The position numbers and the translations under genes are program-made. From Verrucomicrobiota bacterium (GTDB lineage: Bacteria; Verrucomicrobiota; Verrucomicrobiia; Opitutales; Opitutaceae): DNA of 64,000 bases. The stretch lies in NCBI GenBank assembly GCA_023399155.1, contig JAEWQP010000006.1:1-64000 (forward strand), in the 5' to 3' direction. Every line of letters starts with the position of its first letter. Position 1 is the stretch's first letter. Positions 9,395-17,223 of this stretch are shown here, in pieces. Under the pieces are notes generated by a model. It was not told the DNA's origin. It did no database searches and saw only the letters and a program-made list of their open reading frames with translations.

Positions 9395-10483
9395 ATGAAC
9401 TCCCAAGCCCCGCCGACCAGAGTCCGCGCCGTCGTTGTCGCTGACGCCGGGTGGACGCGGCGCCTTGTCACACAGGTGCTCGGGCGCGACGGAGGGTTCG
9501 ACGTCGTGGATGCCGCCGCGGAGGGCGGAAGCGACGCCGCTTCGTTGGTGACGTCCGCGCCCGATCTGGTGCTCATCGACGTCGAGTGGCTGGAGCGCGA
9601 GGGGATGTCCGTCGTGCGGGAGATCCGGCGGGTCCGGGCCGGGCTGCCAGTGTTCGTCCTGTCCCCGGCATCGGAGCGGTCGGCGCGAACGACGCTCGAC
9701 GCGCTGGCGGCGGGCGCGACCGATCACGTGACCCTGCCGCCAGTGACGCTTCCACAGCCCGAGGCGGCTGAGCGCCTCGCGGTTGACATGATTCCGCGGA
9801 TACGCGCGCACATGCGCCCGGAGGCCCGCCCTGCGGTGGAGCCTGCGCCGGTCGCAACGGCACGGGCGTTTCCGCGGCCTGTGCGCCGGGCCTCGGTGAG
9901 GTTTGTCTGCATCGCCGCGTCCACCGGGGGCCCGCACGCACTGGCGGAGCTTTTTGCAGGCTTTGTGCAGCCGCTTCCGGTGCCGGTCGCGATCGTCCAG
10001 CACATGCCACCGACGTTCACTGCGATGCTCGCAGACCGCCTGAATGCGAGCACGGGTGCGGCCCGGTGCCGGGAGGCGTGCGCCGGCGATGCTTTCGTGC
10101 CGGGCGTCGCGTTGCTGGCCCCCGGTGGTCGTCACCTGGGGGTGGCCCGGGCGCCCGATGGGCACCTCGTGGCGCGGCTCAACGAGGGTCCGCCGGTGAA
10201 TGCGTGCCGACCTGCCGCCGACGTGCTGTTTGCCGAGGCGGCCGAAGTCGTCGGAGCGGGCGTGCTGGGCGTGGTCATGACCGGGATGGGTCACGACGGG
10301 CGCCGTGGTGCCGAGCTTATCCGCGAAGCGGGTGGGCAGGTGATCGTCCAGGATGAGGCGAGTTCCGTGGTGTGGGGCATGCCGGGCACCGTGGTGCGAG
10401 CCGGCCTGGCCGACGCGGTCCTGCCGCTGAGCCGGCTTGCTGCGGACATTTCGCGTCGGGTCGTGGCCCGCCCGGGGGCGTGA
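9395..10483 (+). CDS. cheB: CheB-type protein-glutamate methylesterase with degenerate receiver, orphan
   Basis: CheB removes methyl groups from (and deamidates) chemoreceptor glutamates. The C-terminal half has the full catalytic triad context: IAASTGGP (Ser, near residue 172), VQHMPP (His, near 199) and VMTGMGHDG (Asp, near 294). The N-terminal receiver-like domain keeps LIDVEW as the phosphoacceptor Asp, but has AD in place of the acidic DD pair and TLPP where the conserved Lys-Pro should be. No cheA, cheR or receptor gene lies in the window. The enzyme assignment is strong; regulation by ordinary phosphorylation is doubtful. Confidence 0.87.
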   Translation: MNSQAPPTRVRAVVVADAGWTRRLVTQVLGRDGGFDVVDAAAEGGSDAASLVTSAPDLVLIDVEWLEREGMSVVREIRRVRAGLPVFVLSPASERSARTTLDALAAGATDHVTLPPVTLPQPEAAERLAVDMIPRIRAHMRPEARPAVEPAPVATARAFPRPVRRASVRFVCIAASTGGPHALAELFAGFVQPLPVPVAIVQHMPPTFTAMLADRLNASTGAARCREACAGDAFVPGVALLAPGGRHLGVARAPDGHLVARLNEGPPVNACRPAADVLFAEAAEVVGAGVLGVVMTGMGHDGRRGAELIREAGGQVIVQDEASSVVWGMPGTVVRAGLADAVLPLSRLAADISRRVVARPGA

Positions 10484-10554
10484 ACACCGGTGGCGTTTCG
10501 GGATGGCGCATTTTTCGGCGTGCCGAATGTGTCGCAGCGGCTAGGGTGGGGACC

Positions 10555-11142
10555 GTGACCGGCGCGACGTGGATCACCCTCTTTCGGATCCTGCTCATCC
10601 CGGTGTTCGTCACCTTCGCGATCTACTATGCCGAGGGTGCGGCCGAGGGACATCGCGAGGAATGGCTGCGCTACGCCGCCATCAGCGCGTTTGTCGTGGC
10701 GGCGGTGAGCGACCTCGTCGACGGCTGGGTTGCGCGCCACTTCCGACAGGAGAGTCGCCTGGGCCGCATCCTGGATCCGGCGGCGGACAAGCTCCTCGTC
10801 GTCGCGGCGGTGTTGACTCTGGCGCTCAGTTCATGGCCGGCGCGCCTGCCGCTTTGGTTCGTGGTGGTGCTCATCTCGCGGGAAACCATCCTCGCGATCG
10901 GCACCTACGTGGTGGAGCATGTTGCCGGGCGGGTCGAGATCGAGCCGCACTGGTCCGGGAAGGTGGCCACGTTTCTTCAGATCTGCACGATCGGTGCCTC
11001 GATGCTCAACCTTCGCGGGATGATCGTCGGGCTGGCACTGGTGGCCGCGGTCTTCACCGTGTTTTCCGCGGTGCTCTATGTGGCCGAGGGCATTCGCCAG
11101 GGGCGAGCTCCGGTGTCTCCCGCGCGCGATCCGCGGGACTGA
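10555..11142 (+). CDS. pgsA: CDP-diacylglycerol-glycerol-3-phosphate 3-phosphatidyltransferase
   Basis: Makes phosphatidylglycerol phosphate, the first committed step to PG and cardiolipin, in the inner membrane. The 195-residue protein has the CDP-alcohol phosphatidyltransferase motif D-x2-DG-x2-AR-x8-G-x3-D-x3-D, seen here as SDLVDGWVAR...GRILDPAADK (residues about 48-82), and several membrane helices. The GTG at 10555, two residues before ATWITLFRILLIP, is preferred to a long upstream extension to 10372 that overlaps cheB. It ends two bases before the first possible ispH start. Confidence 0.9.
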   Translation: MTGATWITLFRILLIPVFVTFAIYYAEGAAEGHREEWLRYAAISAFVVAAVSDLVDGWVARHFRQESRLGRILDPAADKLLVVAAVLTLALSSWPARLPLWFVVVLISRETILAIGTYVVEHVAGRVEIEPHWSGKVATFLQICTIGASMLNLRGMIVGLALVAAVFTVFSAVLYVAEGIRQGRAPVSPARDPRD

Positions 11143-11144
11143 GC

Positions 11145-12965
11145 GTGGACGCCGTCGCGTCCCCGGAGTTGATTCCGGTGGACGGTCGGCTTTCCTTTCG
11201 GGAGCTTCCTCTCCTCTCCATGGCCGTTTCTCCTTCGCTCGCAGCGTCCGCAGGGTTTGCCGTCCTCGTGTTCGACGAGTCACACCTGCTTGGTGTCGTG
11301 CATGATGCGGCGGGCGGGTTCACGCCGGCAGTGGTTGGGTCGGGTGACGCGGCTGAGGCGGCGACGCGATTCGTCGGCGATTCCGTCCGGCTCGTGCGCA
11401 TCATGGACCTGGTGACGGAAGCCGGCCCGCTCGCGGTGCATTTCGTCCTGCTGGGTGAGGACCGCCGCACCGCGATGCCGGGCGTGGAGTGGTGGAGCGT
11501 GCGTGAACTCAGGTGCCTGGCCGAGAGCGAGCCGCAGCGGGTCTCACCCCTGCTCGCCGCGTTGCTTCCGGCGATCCGGCCGCATCTCATCCGCGTGCCG
11601 TACCTCAACTTCTCGGAAAACGAGTACGTTTTCCGCTTCCGCACCGAGGACCAGCGCAACCTCGCGGTCTACACCTGCGACGAGCGCGCCCGGGCGCTCT
11701 ACCAGAGCGACCTCTGCGCCGCGATCAAGGCGGCGCGCCGGCAGAAGGAGCGCACCGCGGAGGCGCCCGCCGTGCTCGATTTCGGGTCGGTGCGCTACGT
11801 CCTGCCCAGCCATTTCGGGTTCTGCCTGGGCGTGCAGAACGCGATCGAGCGCGCCTACGAGGCCATCGCGGAGAACCCCGGGCGGCGCGTGTTCATGATC
11901 AGCGAGCTGATCCACAACCCGTTTGTGAACGAGGACCTCCGCGCCCGCGGGCTCACCTACCTGCAGACCGACCGGGGCGTGCGTATCAAGAATCCGGACA
12001 CGAATCGCGACTGGTGGGACGAACTCTCCCAGGGCGACATCGTCCTCACCCCGGCATTTGGAGCCACGGACGAGGACAAGGTCAGCCTGATCGAGCGCGG
12101 CATCCCGATCAACCGTTACGACGCCACCTGCATGCTGGTGGAAAAGGTCTGGAAGGCGGCGCGCCGCTACGCGCAGGCCGGCTTCACCGTCGTGATTCAC
12201 GGCAAGAGCGAGCACGAGGAAACCAAGGCCACCTTTTCCAACTCGGCCAAGTACGGGCCGAGCATCATCATCCGGGACCTGCGCGAAGCCGAGGTGCTCG
12301 GCGCGGTCATCCTCGCCGAGGGGCGCGAGGAGAAGGAGCGGCTGTTCGCGCCGTTCGCCGGCAAACACTCGGATGGCTTCGACGTCGAGCGCGACCTGCA
12401 GCGCCTGGCCGTGGTGAACCAGACGACGCTCCTGCGCAACGAGACGGTCGGAATCATCGACCTGCTGGAAAGCGTCATGGTGCGCAAGTACGGCCCGGCC
12501 GATGCCGGCAGCCACATCCACAACAAGAGCCGCGGCGACACGCTGTGTTACGCCACGCAGGTCAATCAGGACGCATTGCAGCGCGCCCTCGAGATCGAAG
12601 TCGACGCGGCGATCGTCATTGGTGGCAGGAACAGCTCAAACACCTTCCAGCTTTTCCGTCTGTGCGAGTCACGCTACGGCGCGCGCGCCCACTACATCCA
12701 GTCCGAGCGCAACATTCTCTCGCTGCACGCGATCGAGCACTACCTGTTCCCCTACAAGCCCGGCACCCCCGGCGCCGGAGAGACCCGTGTCCGGCCGTTC
12801 CTTGGACCGAAGGAGGGGCCGTGCACGGTTTTGATCACCGGCGGCGCCTCCTGCCCCGACGGGGTGATCCAGCAGGTGATCGCACGCGTCAACGGCCTCA
12901 TGCCCCCCGGTTCAGTGCGACCGCTGGACGAGGTGATCGCCCAGGTCGAGGACGCTGAGGCCTGA
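11145..12965 (+). CDS. ispH: 4-hydroxy-3-methylbut-2-enyl diphosphate reductase (plant/cyanobacterial type) with N-terminal extension
   Basis: The last enzyme of the MEP isoprenoid pathway, a 4Fe-4S protein. The catalytic part has all three cluster cysteines (FGFCLGVQNA, YDATCMLVEK, GGASCPDG) and the HGKSEHEET, DTLCYATQ and GGRNSSNT motifs. The sequence is of the longer plant/cyanobacterial type, including the YQSDL pre-domain. The frame starts at GTG 11145, two bases after the pgsA stop; ATG 11220 is an equally good start giving 581 residues. The first ~115 residues (GFAVLVFDESHLLGVV and following) are not part of any IspH I know. They could be a fused or vestigial domain, or non-translated if the true start lies further in. 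Confidence 0.9.
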   Translation: MDAVASPELIPVDGRLSFRELPLLSMAVSPSLAASAGFAVLVFDESHLLGVVHDAAGGFTPAVVGSGDAAEAATRFVGDSVRLVRIMDLVTEAGPLAVHFVLLGEDRRTAMPGVEWWSVRELRCLAESEPQRVSPLLAALLPAIRPHLIRVPYLNFSENEYVFRFRTEDQRNLAVYTCDERARALYQSDLCAAIKAARRQKERTAEAPAVLDFGSVRYVLPSHFGFCLGVQNAIERAYEAIAENPGRRVFMISELIHNPFVNEDLRARGLTYLQTDRGVRIKNPDTNRDWWDELSQGDIVLTPAFGATDEDKVSLIERGIPINRYDATCMLVEKVWKAARRYAQAGFTVVIHGKSEHEETKATFSNSAKYGPSIIIRDLREAEVLGAVILAEGREEKERLFAPFAGKHSDGFDVERDLQRLAVVNQTTLLRNETVGIIDLLESVMVRKYGPADAGSHIHNKSRGDTLCYATQVNQDALQRALEIEVDAAIVIGGRNSSNTFQLFRLCESRYGARAHYIQSERNILSLHAIEHYLFPYKPGTPGAGETRVRPFLGPKEGPCTVLITGGASCPDGVIQQVIARVNGLMPPGSVRPLDEVIAQVEDAEA

Positions 12966-13040
12966 GGCGGCACGGCCTGGCCGGCGCGGCATGGTGCGTC
13001 CGGAGCGCGTGCTTCCGTGCGTGGACGGTATCGCGCCGGC

Positions 13041-13631
13041 TCAGCCGATCCGCGGGGCGCGCGGTGGGAGATCACCCGGCGCATTCCAGTTGGCGAATGC
13101 CTCGGTGGCGGATTCAGGAACGTTGTACCAGGCGAGGTGCCCTGATGCGACGCCCGCGCGCACGAATCCCTGCAGCGAGTGGTCGCCATCGGTGACGAGA
13201 CGGCGTGCGGCCTCGGCGGCGAGCACCTTCGGGTAGACCGCGGCCAGGGGCTCGATCCCCCGCACTGTTCGCGGCACCACGCCGACGCCCGGCCTTGCCG
13301 CGGCGAGGACTGGAGCGAGCACATCCGCCGTCATGGCGCCGAGGTCGACGGCGAGCACGAGAAGCATCTCGCCTTCCATGGCCTCGAGCAGCGCCGACAG
13401 TCCGCCGAGCGGGCCGTGGGTGCCCATGTCATGAATACACCGTGCCGCCGCGAGCGGACCCAGCGCCTGGTCGGCGCGGCACGATACGAGGACCTCTGCG
13501 GGTCCGAGGGTGGTGACCAGCGCCAGCTGGCGCTGGAGAAGCGTGCCGTGCAGGGGATCCGGGAGCAGGGCCTTGTCCCGTCCCATGCGACGGGAGTGGC
13601 CTCCCGCGACGATTGCGGCGCTCAACCTCAT
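13041..13631 (-). CDS. mobA: Molybdenum cofactor guanylyltransferase
   Basis: Attaches GMP to molybdopterin to form the bis-MGD cofactor. The 196-residue protein begins MRLSAAIVAGGHSRRMGRDK, the family's nucleotide-binding signature, followed by VLAVDLGAM and THGPLGGLSALLE blocks. The frame is open further upstream to 13883, but that stretch covers an intergenic palindrome, so ATG 13631 is taken. No other moa/moe biosynthesis gene is near. It is convergent with ispH. Confidence 0.85.
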   Translation of the reverse strand: MRLSAAIVAGGHSRRMGRDKALLPDPLHGTLLQRQLALVTTLGPAEVLVSCRADQALGPLAAARCIHDMGTHGPLGGLSALLEAMEGEMLLVLAVDLGAMTADVLAPVLAAARPGVGVVPRTVRGIEPLAAVYPKVLAAEAARRLVTDGDHSLQGFVRAGVASGHLAWYNVPESATEAFANWNAPGDLPPRAPRIG

Positions 13632-13964
13632 GACCGGGCGTCGCCCAGGGGATTGGGCATCCGGGGATCGAAGGCAGTGTCTGGATCGTTGTCCGGGATA
13701 TCCGGTTGTCGGAGTCGCTCCGTGTCTACGTGACTCCGTGGCCAATGCGGGTCTTCTCCTGACCTGCGGTCTGGGTCCGTCCTGGGAGGTGGCGCTGCTG
13801 GTTTGCCACGGAGACACGGGGGCACGGAGCAAGCGGCCGGGCGCCGGCCGCGAAGCGATCGTGCGGCGTATCCAGTGATCCACGTCTCCTGCGCGGGCCG
13901 CTCGGCGGACGTGTTGGGCCTGATCTGCACGAGTGAGGCGCGAGGCGGGCGCGGACGGCTGCGC
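13632..13964. repeat. 333-bp gap with a cacggagacacgg-type palindrome
   Basis: The arms at 13717-13745 and 13802-13830 are reverse complements at 24 of 29 positions, around a 56-nt loop. The motif (GCCACGGAGACACGG) is the same as in the prfA-prmC spacer at 38.3 kb, so it belongs to a dispersed palindromic family. The rest of the gap shows no gene or promoter I can support. Confidence 0.7.
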
Positions 13965-14861
13965 TCAGTCACCCGGCACCGCTCCCATCGCGGGGAGCGC
14001 AGCCGCGGCGAGGGCCGGGGCGCGGTCAGCCGGACCACAGCGGCGCGGCCGGCCGATGATCACGTCGCGCAGGCCGGGCCCGACATGGGCGCTGACCAGA
14101 TCGGCGTGACGAAACCACGGGCACACGAGCTCGAGCAGCCGCGTGTCCGTGCGCACGAGGTCCACGCGCGTCACGTCCCACGGCCGGTGCGAGATATGGA
14201 AGCAACGATCCATGCCGCGCCGCCGCGTGTAGGCGGTGTAGCGTTCGACCAGAAAGGCATCGAGCGAACCCGTTTCACACGGGGCCGCCTCTTCGGGCGC
14301 GGGAAGGGGCACCGTGATGCCCAGGGCTGCTTCCTGGCCTGGCTCGCTGACGCGAATTTGCGAAAGTCCACCGGCCGGGAGATCGACGCGCTGGATCGAG
14401 GCGAGCCGGAAGGGCAGGCCATAGGTGAGCGGACCCAGCCGCAGGCTCAGTGGGTTGTTGATCCATTCCGTGAGGAAGTAGACGCCTGCACCGGCCGGGC
14501 CGCGCACATAGGTGCGCACATTGAGGAAGTCGTGCCGGGAGATCGGGCCCAGCAGGGCGCGTCCGAGTCGCGGCGGAACCACCTGTCCGGGACGCAGGCG
14601 CTCGAGCGAGAAACTCACGAGGCTCACGAACGCGTGGCCGTCGACCAACTCGAGGGGATGGGGGACGTGGCGGGCCAGTTCGGCCGCCGGGACGGCGAAA
14701 TGAACGAACACCACGCGCCGCCAATCGGCCACGAGGAAGGGCCCGACATCCGCCGCGACGGAAGGTCGGAAGCTCGCGGGAGCATTCGCGGAGTGAGCTG
14801 GGGAGTGCATCGGGAAAGTGTTGGGGAGCGCGGCTGGGACGACGTGTGCGAAAGGCGGCAC
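13965..14861 (-). CDS. DUF2071 / YqjF-family protein
   Basis: The 298-residue protein shows the DUF2071 pattern: WRRVVFVHFAVPAAELARHVP near residue 48, HAFVSLVSFSLERLRP, a FLNVRTYVRGPAGAGVYFL block, and a C-terminal TRVDLVRTDTRLLELV segment. The family has an acetoacetate-decarboxylase-like fold; its biochemical role is not established. It starts at the base next to the end of the upstream GbsR-type regulator (14862), so the two are one operon and the regulator probably controls it. Confidence 0.82.
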   Translation of the reverse strand: MPPFAHVVPAALPNTFPMHSPAHSANAPASFRPSVAADVGPFLVADWRRVVFVHFAVPAAELARHVPHPLELVDGHAFVSLVSFSLERLRPGQVVPPRLGRALLGPISRHDFLNVRTYVRGPAGAGVYFLTEWINNPLSLRLGPLTYGLPFRLASIQRVDLPAGGLSQIRVSEPGQEAALGITVPLPAPEEAAPCETGSLDAFLVERYTAYTRRRGMDRCFHISHRPWDVTRVDLVRTDTRLLELVCPWFRHADLVSAHVGPGLRDVIIGRPRRCGPADRAPALAAAALPAMGAVPGD

Positions 14862-15395
14862 TCAGTTGCGTCCTGCCTTGAGGAGCGAGAGGACCTGATC
14901 GCCGAGCTTGAGAAACCGCGTGAGCACCGTCTGGGGCCAGCGGCTGACCTGGGTGTACCAGGCCATGGAGGTTTCCATGAAATCGCTCAGTTCCTGGATC
15001 CGCATGCGCGTGAACTCGTCGAGGCCTTCGTCGCGCGTGGCCGAGAGCGTCGCCTTGAGCATCTCGCGCGTGGGGTCGATCTCGCGGCGTTTGCGCTCGT
15101 CGATGATGATCCGGAACATCTCCCAGACATCGCGCAGCGATTCGAAATGGTCGCGTTTGTCGCCCATCACGTGCACGAGCCGCACGATGCCCCAACCCTG
15201 GAGCTCGCGAAGGCTGGTGCTGACGTTGGACCGCGCCACCCCAAGCAGTTCGGTGATCGTGTCGGCGGGAACCGGGTCGGGCGACAGGTAGAGCAGCGCA
15301 TGCACCTGGGCGACCGTGCGGTTGATGCCCCAGCGCGATCCCATCTCTCCCCAATGTAGGATAAACCGCTGCTGGATCGGCGTGAGCGCATTCAT
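14862..15395 (-). CDS. GbsR/MarR-type transcriptional regulator
   Basis: A 177-residue winged-helix protein. It begins MNALTPIQQRFILHWGEMGSRWGINRTVAQVHALLYL. The helix-turn-helix at about residues 40-66 includes PADTITELLGVARSNVSTSLRELQGW, and MGDKRDHFES follows. This is the GbsR pattern, regulators linked in other bacteria to membrane or osmotic genes. It is first in an operon with the DUF2071 gene, and a perfect 9+9 bp palindrome lies six bases before its start codon, fitting autoregulation. Confidence 0.87.
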   Translation of the reverse strand: MNALTPIQQRFILHWGEMGSRWGINRTVAQVHALLYLSPDPVPADTITELLGVARSNVSTSLRELQGWGIVRLVHVMGDKRDHFESLRDVWEMFRIIIDERKRREIDPTREMLKATLSATRDEGLDEFTRMRIQELSDFMETSMAWYTQVSRWPQTVLTRFLKLGDQVLSLLKAGRN

Positions 15396-15401
15396 TCAGG
15401 A

Positions 15402-15437
15402 ATTTCTGTCGTGACAGAAATCACGCACGCGTGTCAA
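15402..15437 (-). promoter_or_regulatory. Promoter with perfect palindromic operator for the GbsR-DUF2071 operon
   Basis: A -35 box TTGACA reads on the minus strand at 15437-15432. A 17-bp spacer places the -10 position at 15414-15409, in the middle of a perfect inverted repeat: ATTTCTGTC (15402-15410), spacer GT, GACAGAAAT (15413-15421). The palindrome ends six bases before the ATG at 15395. A bound dimer would cover the -10 region and the start of the transcript, as expected for a repressor site. That the GbsR-type protein binds here is an inference. Confidence 0.65.
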
Positions 15438-15522
15438 CGCCCGTTTTCGGGGATGCGCAGCCCGCTCAGCGCACCCGTGACAGCTTGGATGGATGCAGCG
15501 ACCCACTGCCCCGGCCCATCCA

Positions 15523-15990
15523 TCACATCGGTTCGATCAAGACCTCGGTGTGGACCGAGGCGGCGATGAAGCACTTCGCATGCGCTTCGTGGTGCATCGC
15601 ATCGAGATCGGCGGCCGTCGGAAGTCGCGGGGCGACGAACTCGACGCGGGGGCGGAGGATCACACGCGTCATCGCCATGCGACCATTGTCGTTCGTGCCC
15701 AGCGTGCCTTCCGCCTCGTCCTCGTAGGCCTCGACGACGAAGCCACGTTTGGCGGCGATAGCCAGGAACCAGAGCATGTGGCAACTCGACAACGACGCCA
15801 CGAACGCTTCCTCGGGGTCCACACCGGCGGGATCCGAGAGCGGGAGTGGCACGACGTGCGGCGAGGACGAGGCGGGCACCTCGGCTCCACCGTCAAAGCG
15901 CCAGATATGGGCGCGCGAGTAGCGGTTGTCGGTGAAGGCCGCACCGTTGCGCGACCAGCGGATCTCGGCCGTGTAGTGACCCATGGGCAT
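15523..15990 (-). CDS. OsmC/Ohr-family peroxiredoxin-like protein
   Basis: A 155-residue OsmC-fold protein of the family that reduces organic hydroperoxides through two cysteines. The first Cys lies in FVASLSSCHMLWFL near residue 70 and the second in HEAHAKCFIAASV near 142, both at family positions. It is a single gene on the minus strand with a long (about 360 bp) upstream region that contains stem-loops. A second, more distant OsmC protein is encoded at 50.9 kb. Confidence 0.87.
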   Translation of the reverse strand: MPMGHYTAEIRWSRNGAAFTDNRYSRAHIWRFDGGAEVPASSSPHVVPLPLSDPAGVDPEEAFVASLSSCHMLWFLAIAAKRGFVVEAYEDEAEGTLGTNDNGRMAMTRVILRPRVEFVAPRLPTAADLDAMHHEAHAKCFIAASVHTEVLIEPM

Positions 15991-16354
15991 GGCAGGTCGA
16001 GGCTGGCGCGCGACTGGACCGGGGCAACAGCGGAACTCACGCGGGCGCCCTGGCCGAGCCGATTCGTGCGAAACCCACCTGGTTCACCCGCGGCAGGCAA
16101 GGCGCCCGCCGAGTCGCGGCTCACCGCAGCCCATTCCCGGTGCTAGCTCCTGCGTCCTTTCGTCAGTGTCGGGCGTGAACCCGACAATGGCGTGTCTTAA
16201 ACCCTCTGATAGCCCCTGAAGGGCGGAGCCCGCTCCGCCGCGGCTGCGAAACGGTGGGCGCTTGGCTGAGACGATCGCGCCGGGCAGGAGCCCAGTCCTC
16301 CACTTTCAGGGGCTGGTCCTGGTCTTGAACCAGATGACGGGCTTGAAACGCGCC
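15991..16354. other. 364-bp gap upstream of the OsmC gene with several stem-loops
   Basis: No gene seen. Stem-loops: TGTCGGG (16167-16173)/CCCGACA (16180-16186), and GGCGGAGC (16222-16229)/GCTCCGCC (16232-16239). A longer-range perfect 10-bp inverted repeat is AGCCCCTGAA (16211-16220)/TTCAGGGGCT (16305-16314). Read on the minus strand, the structures lie 175-325 nt before the OsmC start and just after the dapF stop, so they could be a dapF terminator region or part of an OsmC leader. No T-tract follows on either strand. Confidence 0.5.
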
Positions 16355-17170
16355 CTAAATCTCGGTCTCGCCCGTGAAGACAACGACAGCCGGGCCGGTC
16401 AGCGTGACAGCATCGATCGCATCGCCGCGCTTTTCGAAATCCACCGTGAGGATGTCGCCACCCGCGACTTGAATCCGAACCGGAAGGGACGCGCCGTGCA
16501 CCAGATGCGCGAGAATACCCACCGCGGTCACGCCCGTGCCACAGGCGAGAGTTTCATCCTCCACGCCGCGCTCATAGGTCCGCACCAGCACCGGCGCGTT
16601 GGCGCGGATCTGGGCGAAGTTGGCGTTGGCACCCTTGGGGCCCCACGCGGGGTGGAAGCGCAGTTCCGAGCCTTCGGGACGGATATCCACCGCGGCCACG
16701 TCCTCGACGAACTTCACGGCGTGCGGCACCCCGGTGTTGACGTGGTGCACCGTTGCGGATCCGGACTTGAGCGAAAGTATCTCGCCGAGGCGAAGGTCCT
16801 TCGGGGTGGTCATCGCGATCGTGATCTGGCCGTCGCGTACCAGCGCGGTCATCCCCCCCGCGTCCGTCACGAAGCGCAGGCGATCCGGCGTGCCGACGCC
16901 GTGGGCGAGGGCAAATGCCGTGAAACAGCGCGCGCCATTGCCGCACATCTCGGCGCGCGAACCGTCGGCGTTGAAGTAGACCATCCGCGCGTCGGAGTTC
17001 TTCGGATCCTCCGGCTGCTGCAGGAGCAGGACGCCGTCGGCGCCGACGCCGAAACGCCGGTGGCAGAGCGCGGCGATTTGTTCGGTCGAGAGCGAGATCG
17101 CGCCGGAACGATTGTCGATCATGACGAAATCGTTTCCGGCGCCGTGCATCTTGGTGAATGGGATTCGCAT
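16355..17170 (-). CDS. dapF: Diaminopimelate epimerase
   Basis: Converts LL-DAP to meso-DAP for lysine and peptidoglycan. The 271-residue protein starts MRIPFTKMHGAGNDFVMID. It has the first catalytic Cys in SRAEMCGNGARCF (near residue 76) and the second in DETLACGTGVTAVG (near 220). Length and motifs are normal. The open frame reaches 17758, but that part overlaps cysE in another frame, so ATG 17170 is chosen. It follows cysE by 53 bp on the same strand and may be cotranscribed. Confidence 0.95.
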   Translation of the reverse strand: MRIPFTKMHGAGNDFVMIDNRSGAISLSTEQIAALCHRRFGVGADGVLLLQQPEDPKNSDARMVYFNADGSRAEMCGNGARCFTAFALAHGVGTPDRLRFVTDAGGMTALVRDGQITIAMTTPKDLRLGEILSLKSGSATVHHVNTGVPHAVKFVEDVAAVDIRPEGSELRFHPAWGPKGANANFAQIRANAPVLVRTYERGVEDETLACGTGVTAVGILAHLVHGASLPVRIQVAGGDILTVDFEKRGDAIDAVTLTGPAVVVFTGETEI

Positions 17171-17223
17171 GGGAATCAGAAGCTGGGAAGGTGAGAAGGT
17201 GGCGTGCGCGTGGTGCCGCCGCG

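Noticed and set aside
13041..13883. 280-residue version of MobA
   Set aside because: The extra N-terminal residues are translated palindrome DNA; the nucleotide-binding signature starts the protein at 13631.
16141..16200. Possible cyclic-di-GMP riboswitch (GAAAGGACGCAGG on the minus strand)
   Set aside because: The GGCAAACC half of the motif and the GACGCAAAGCC core are absent; similarity is limited to a few bases.
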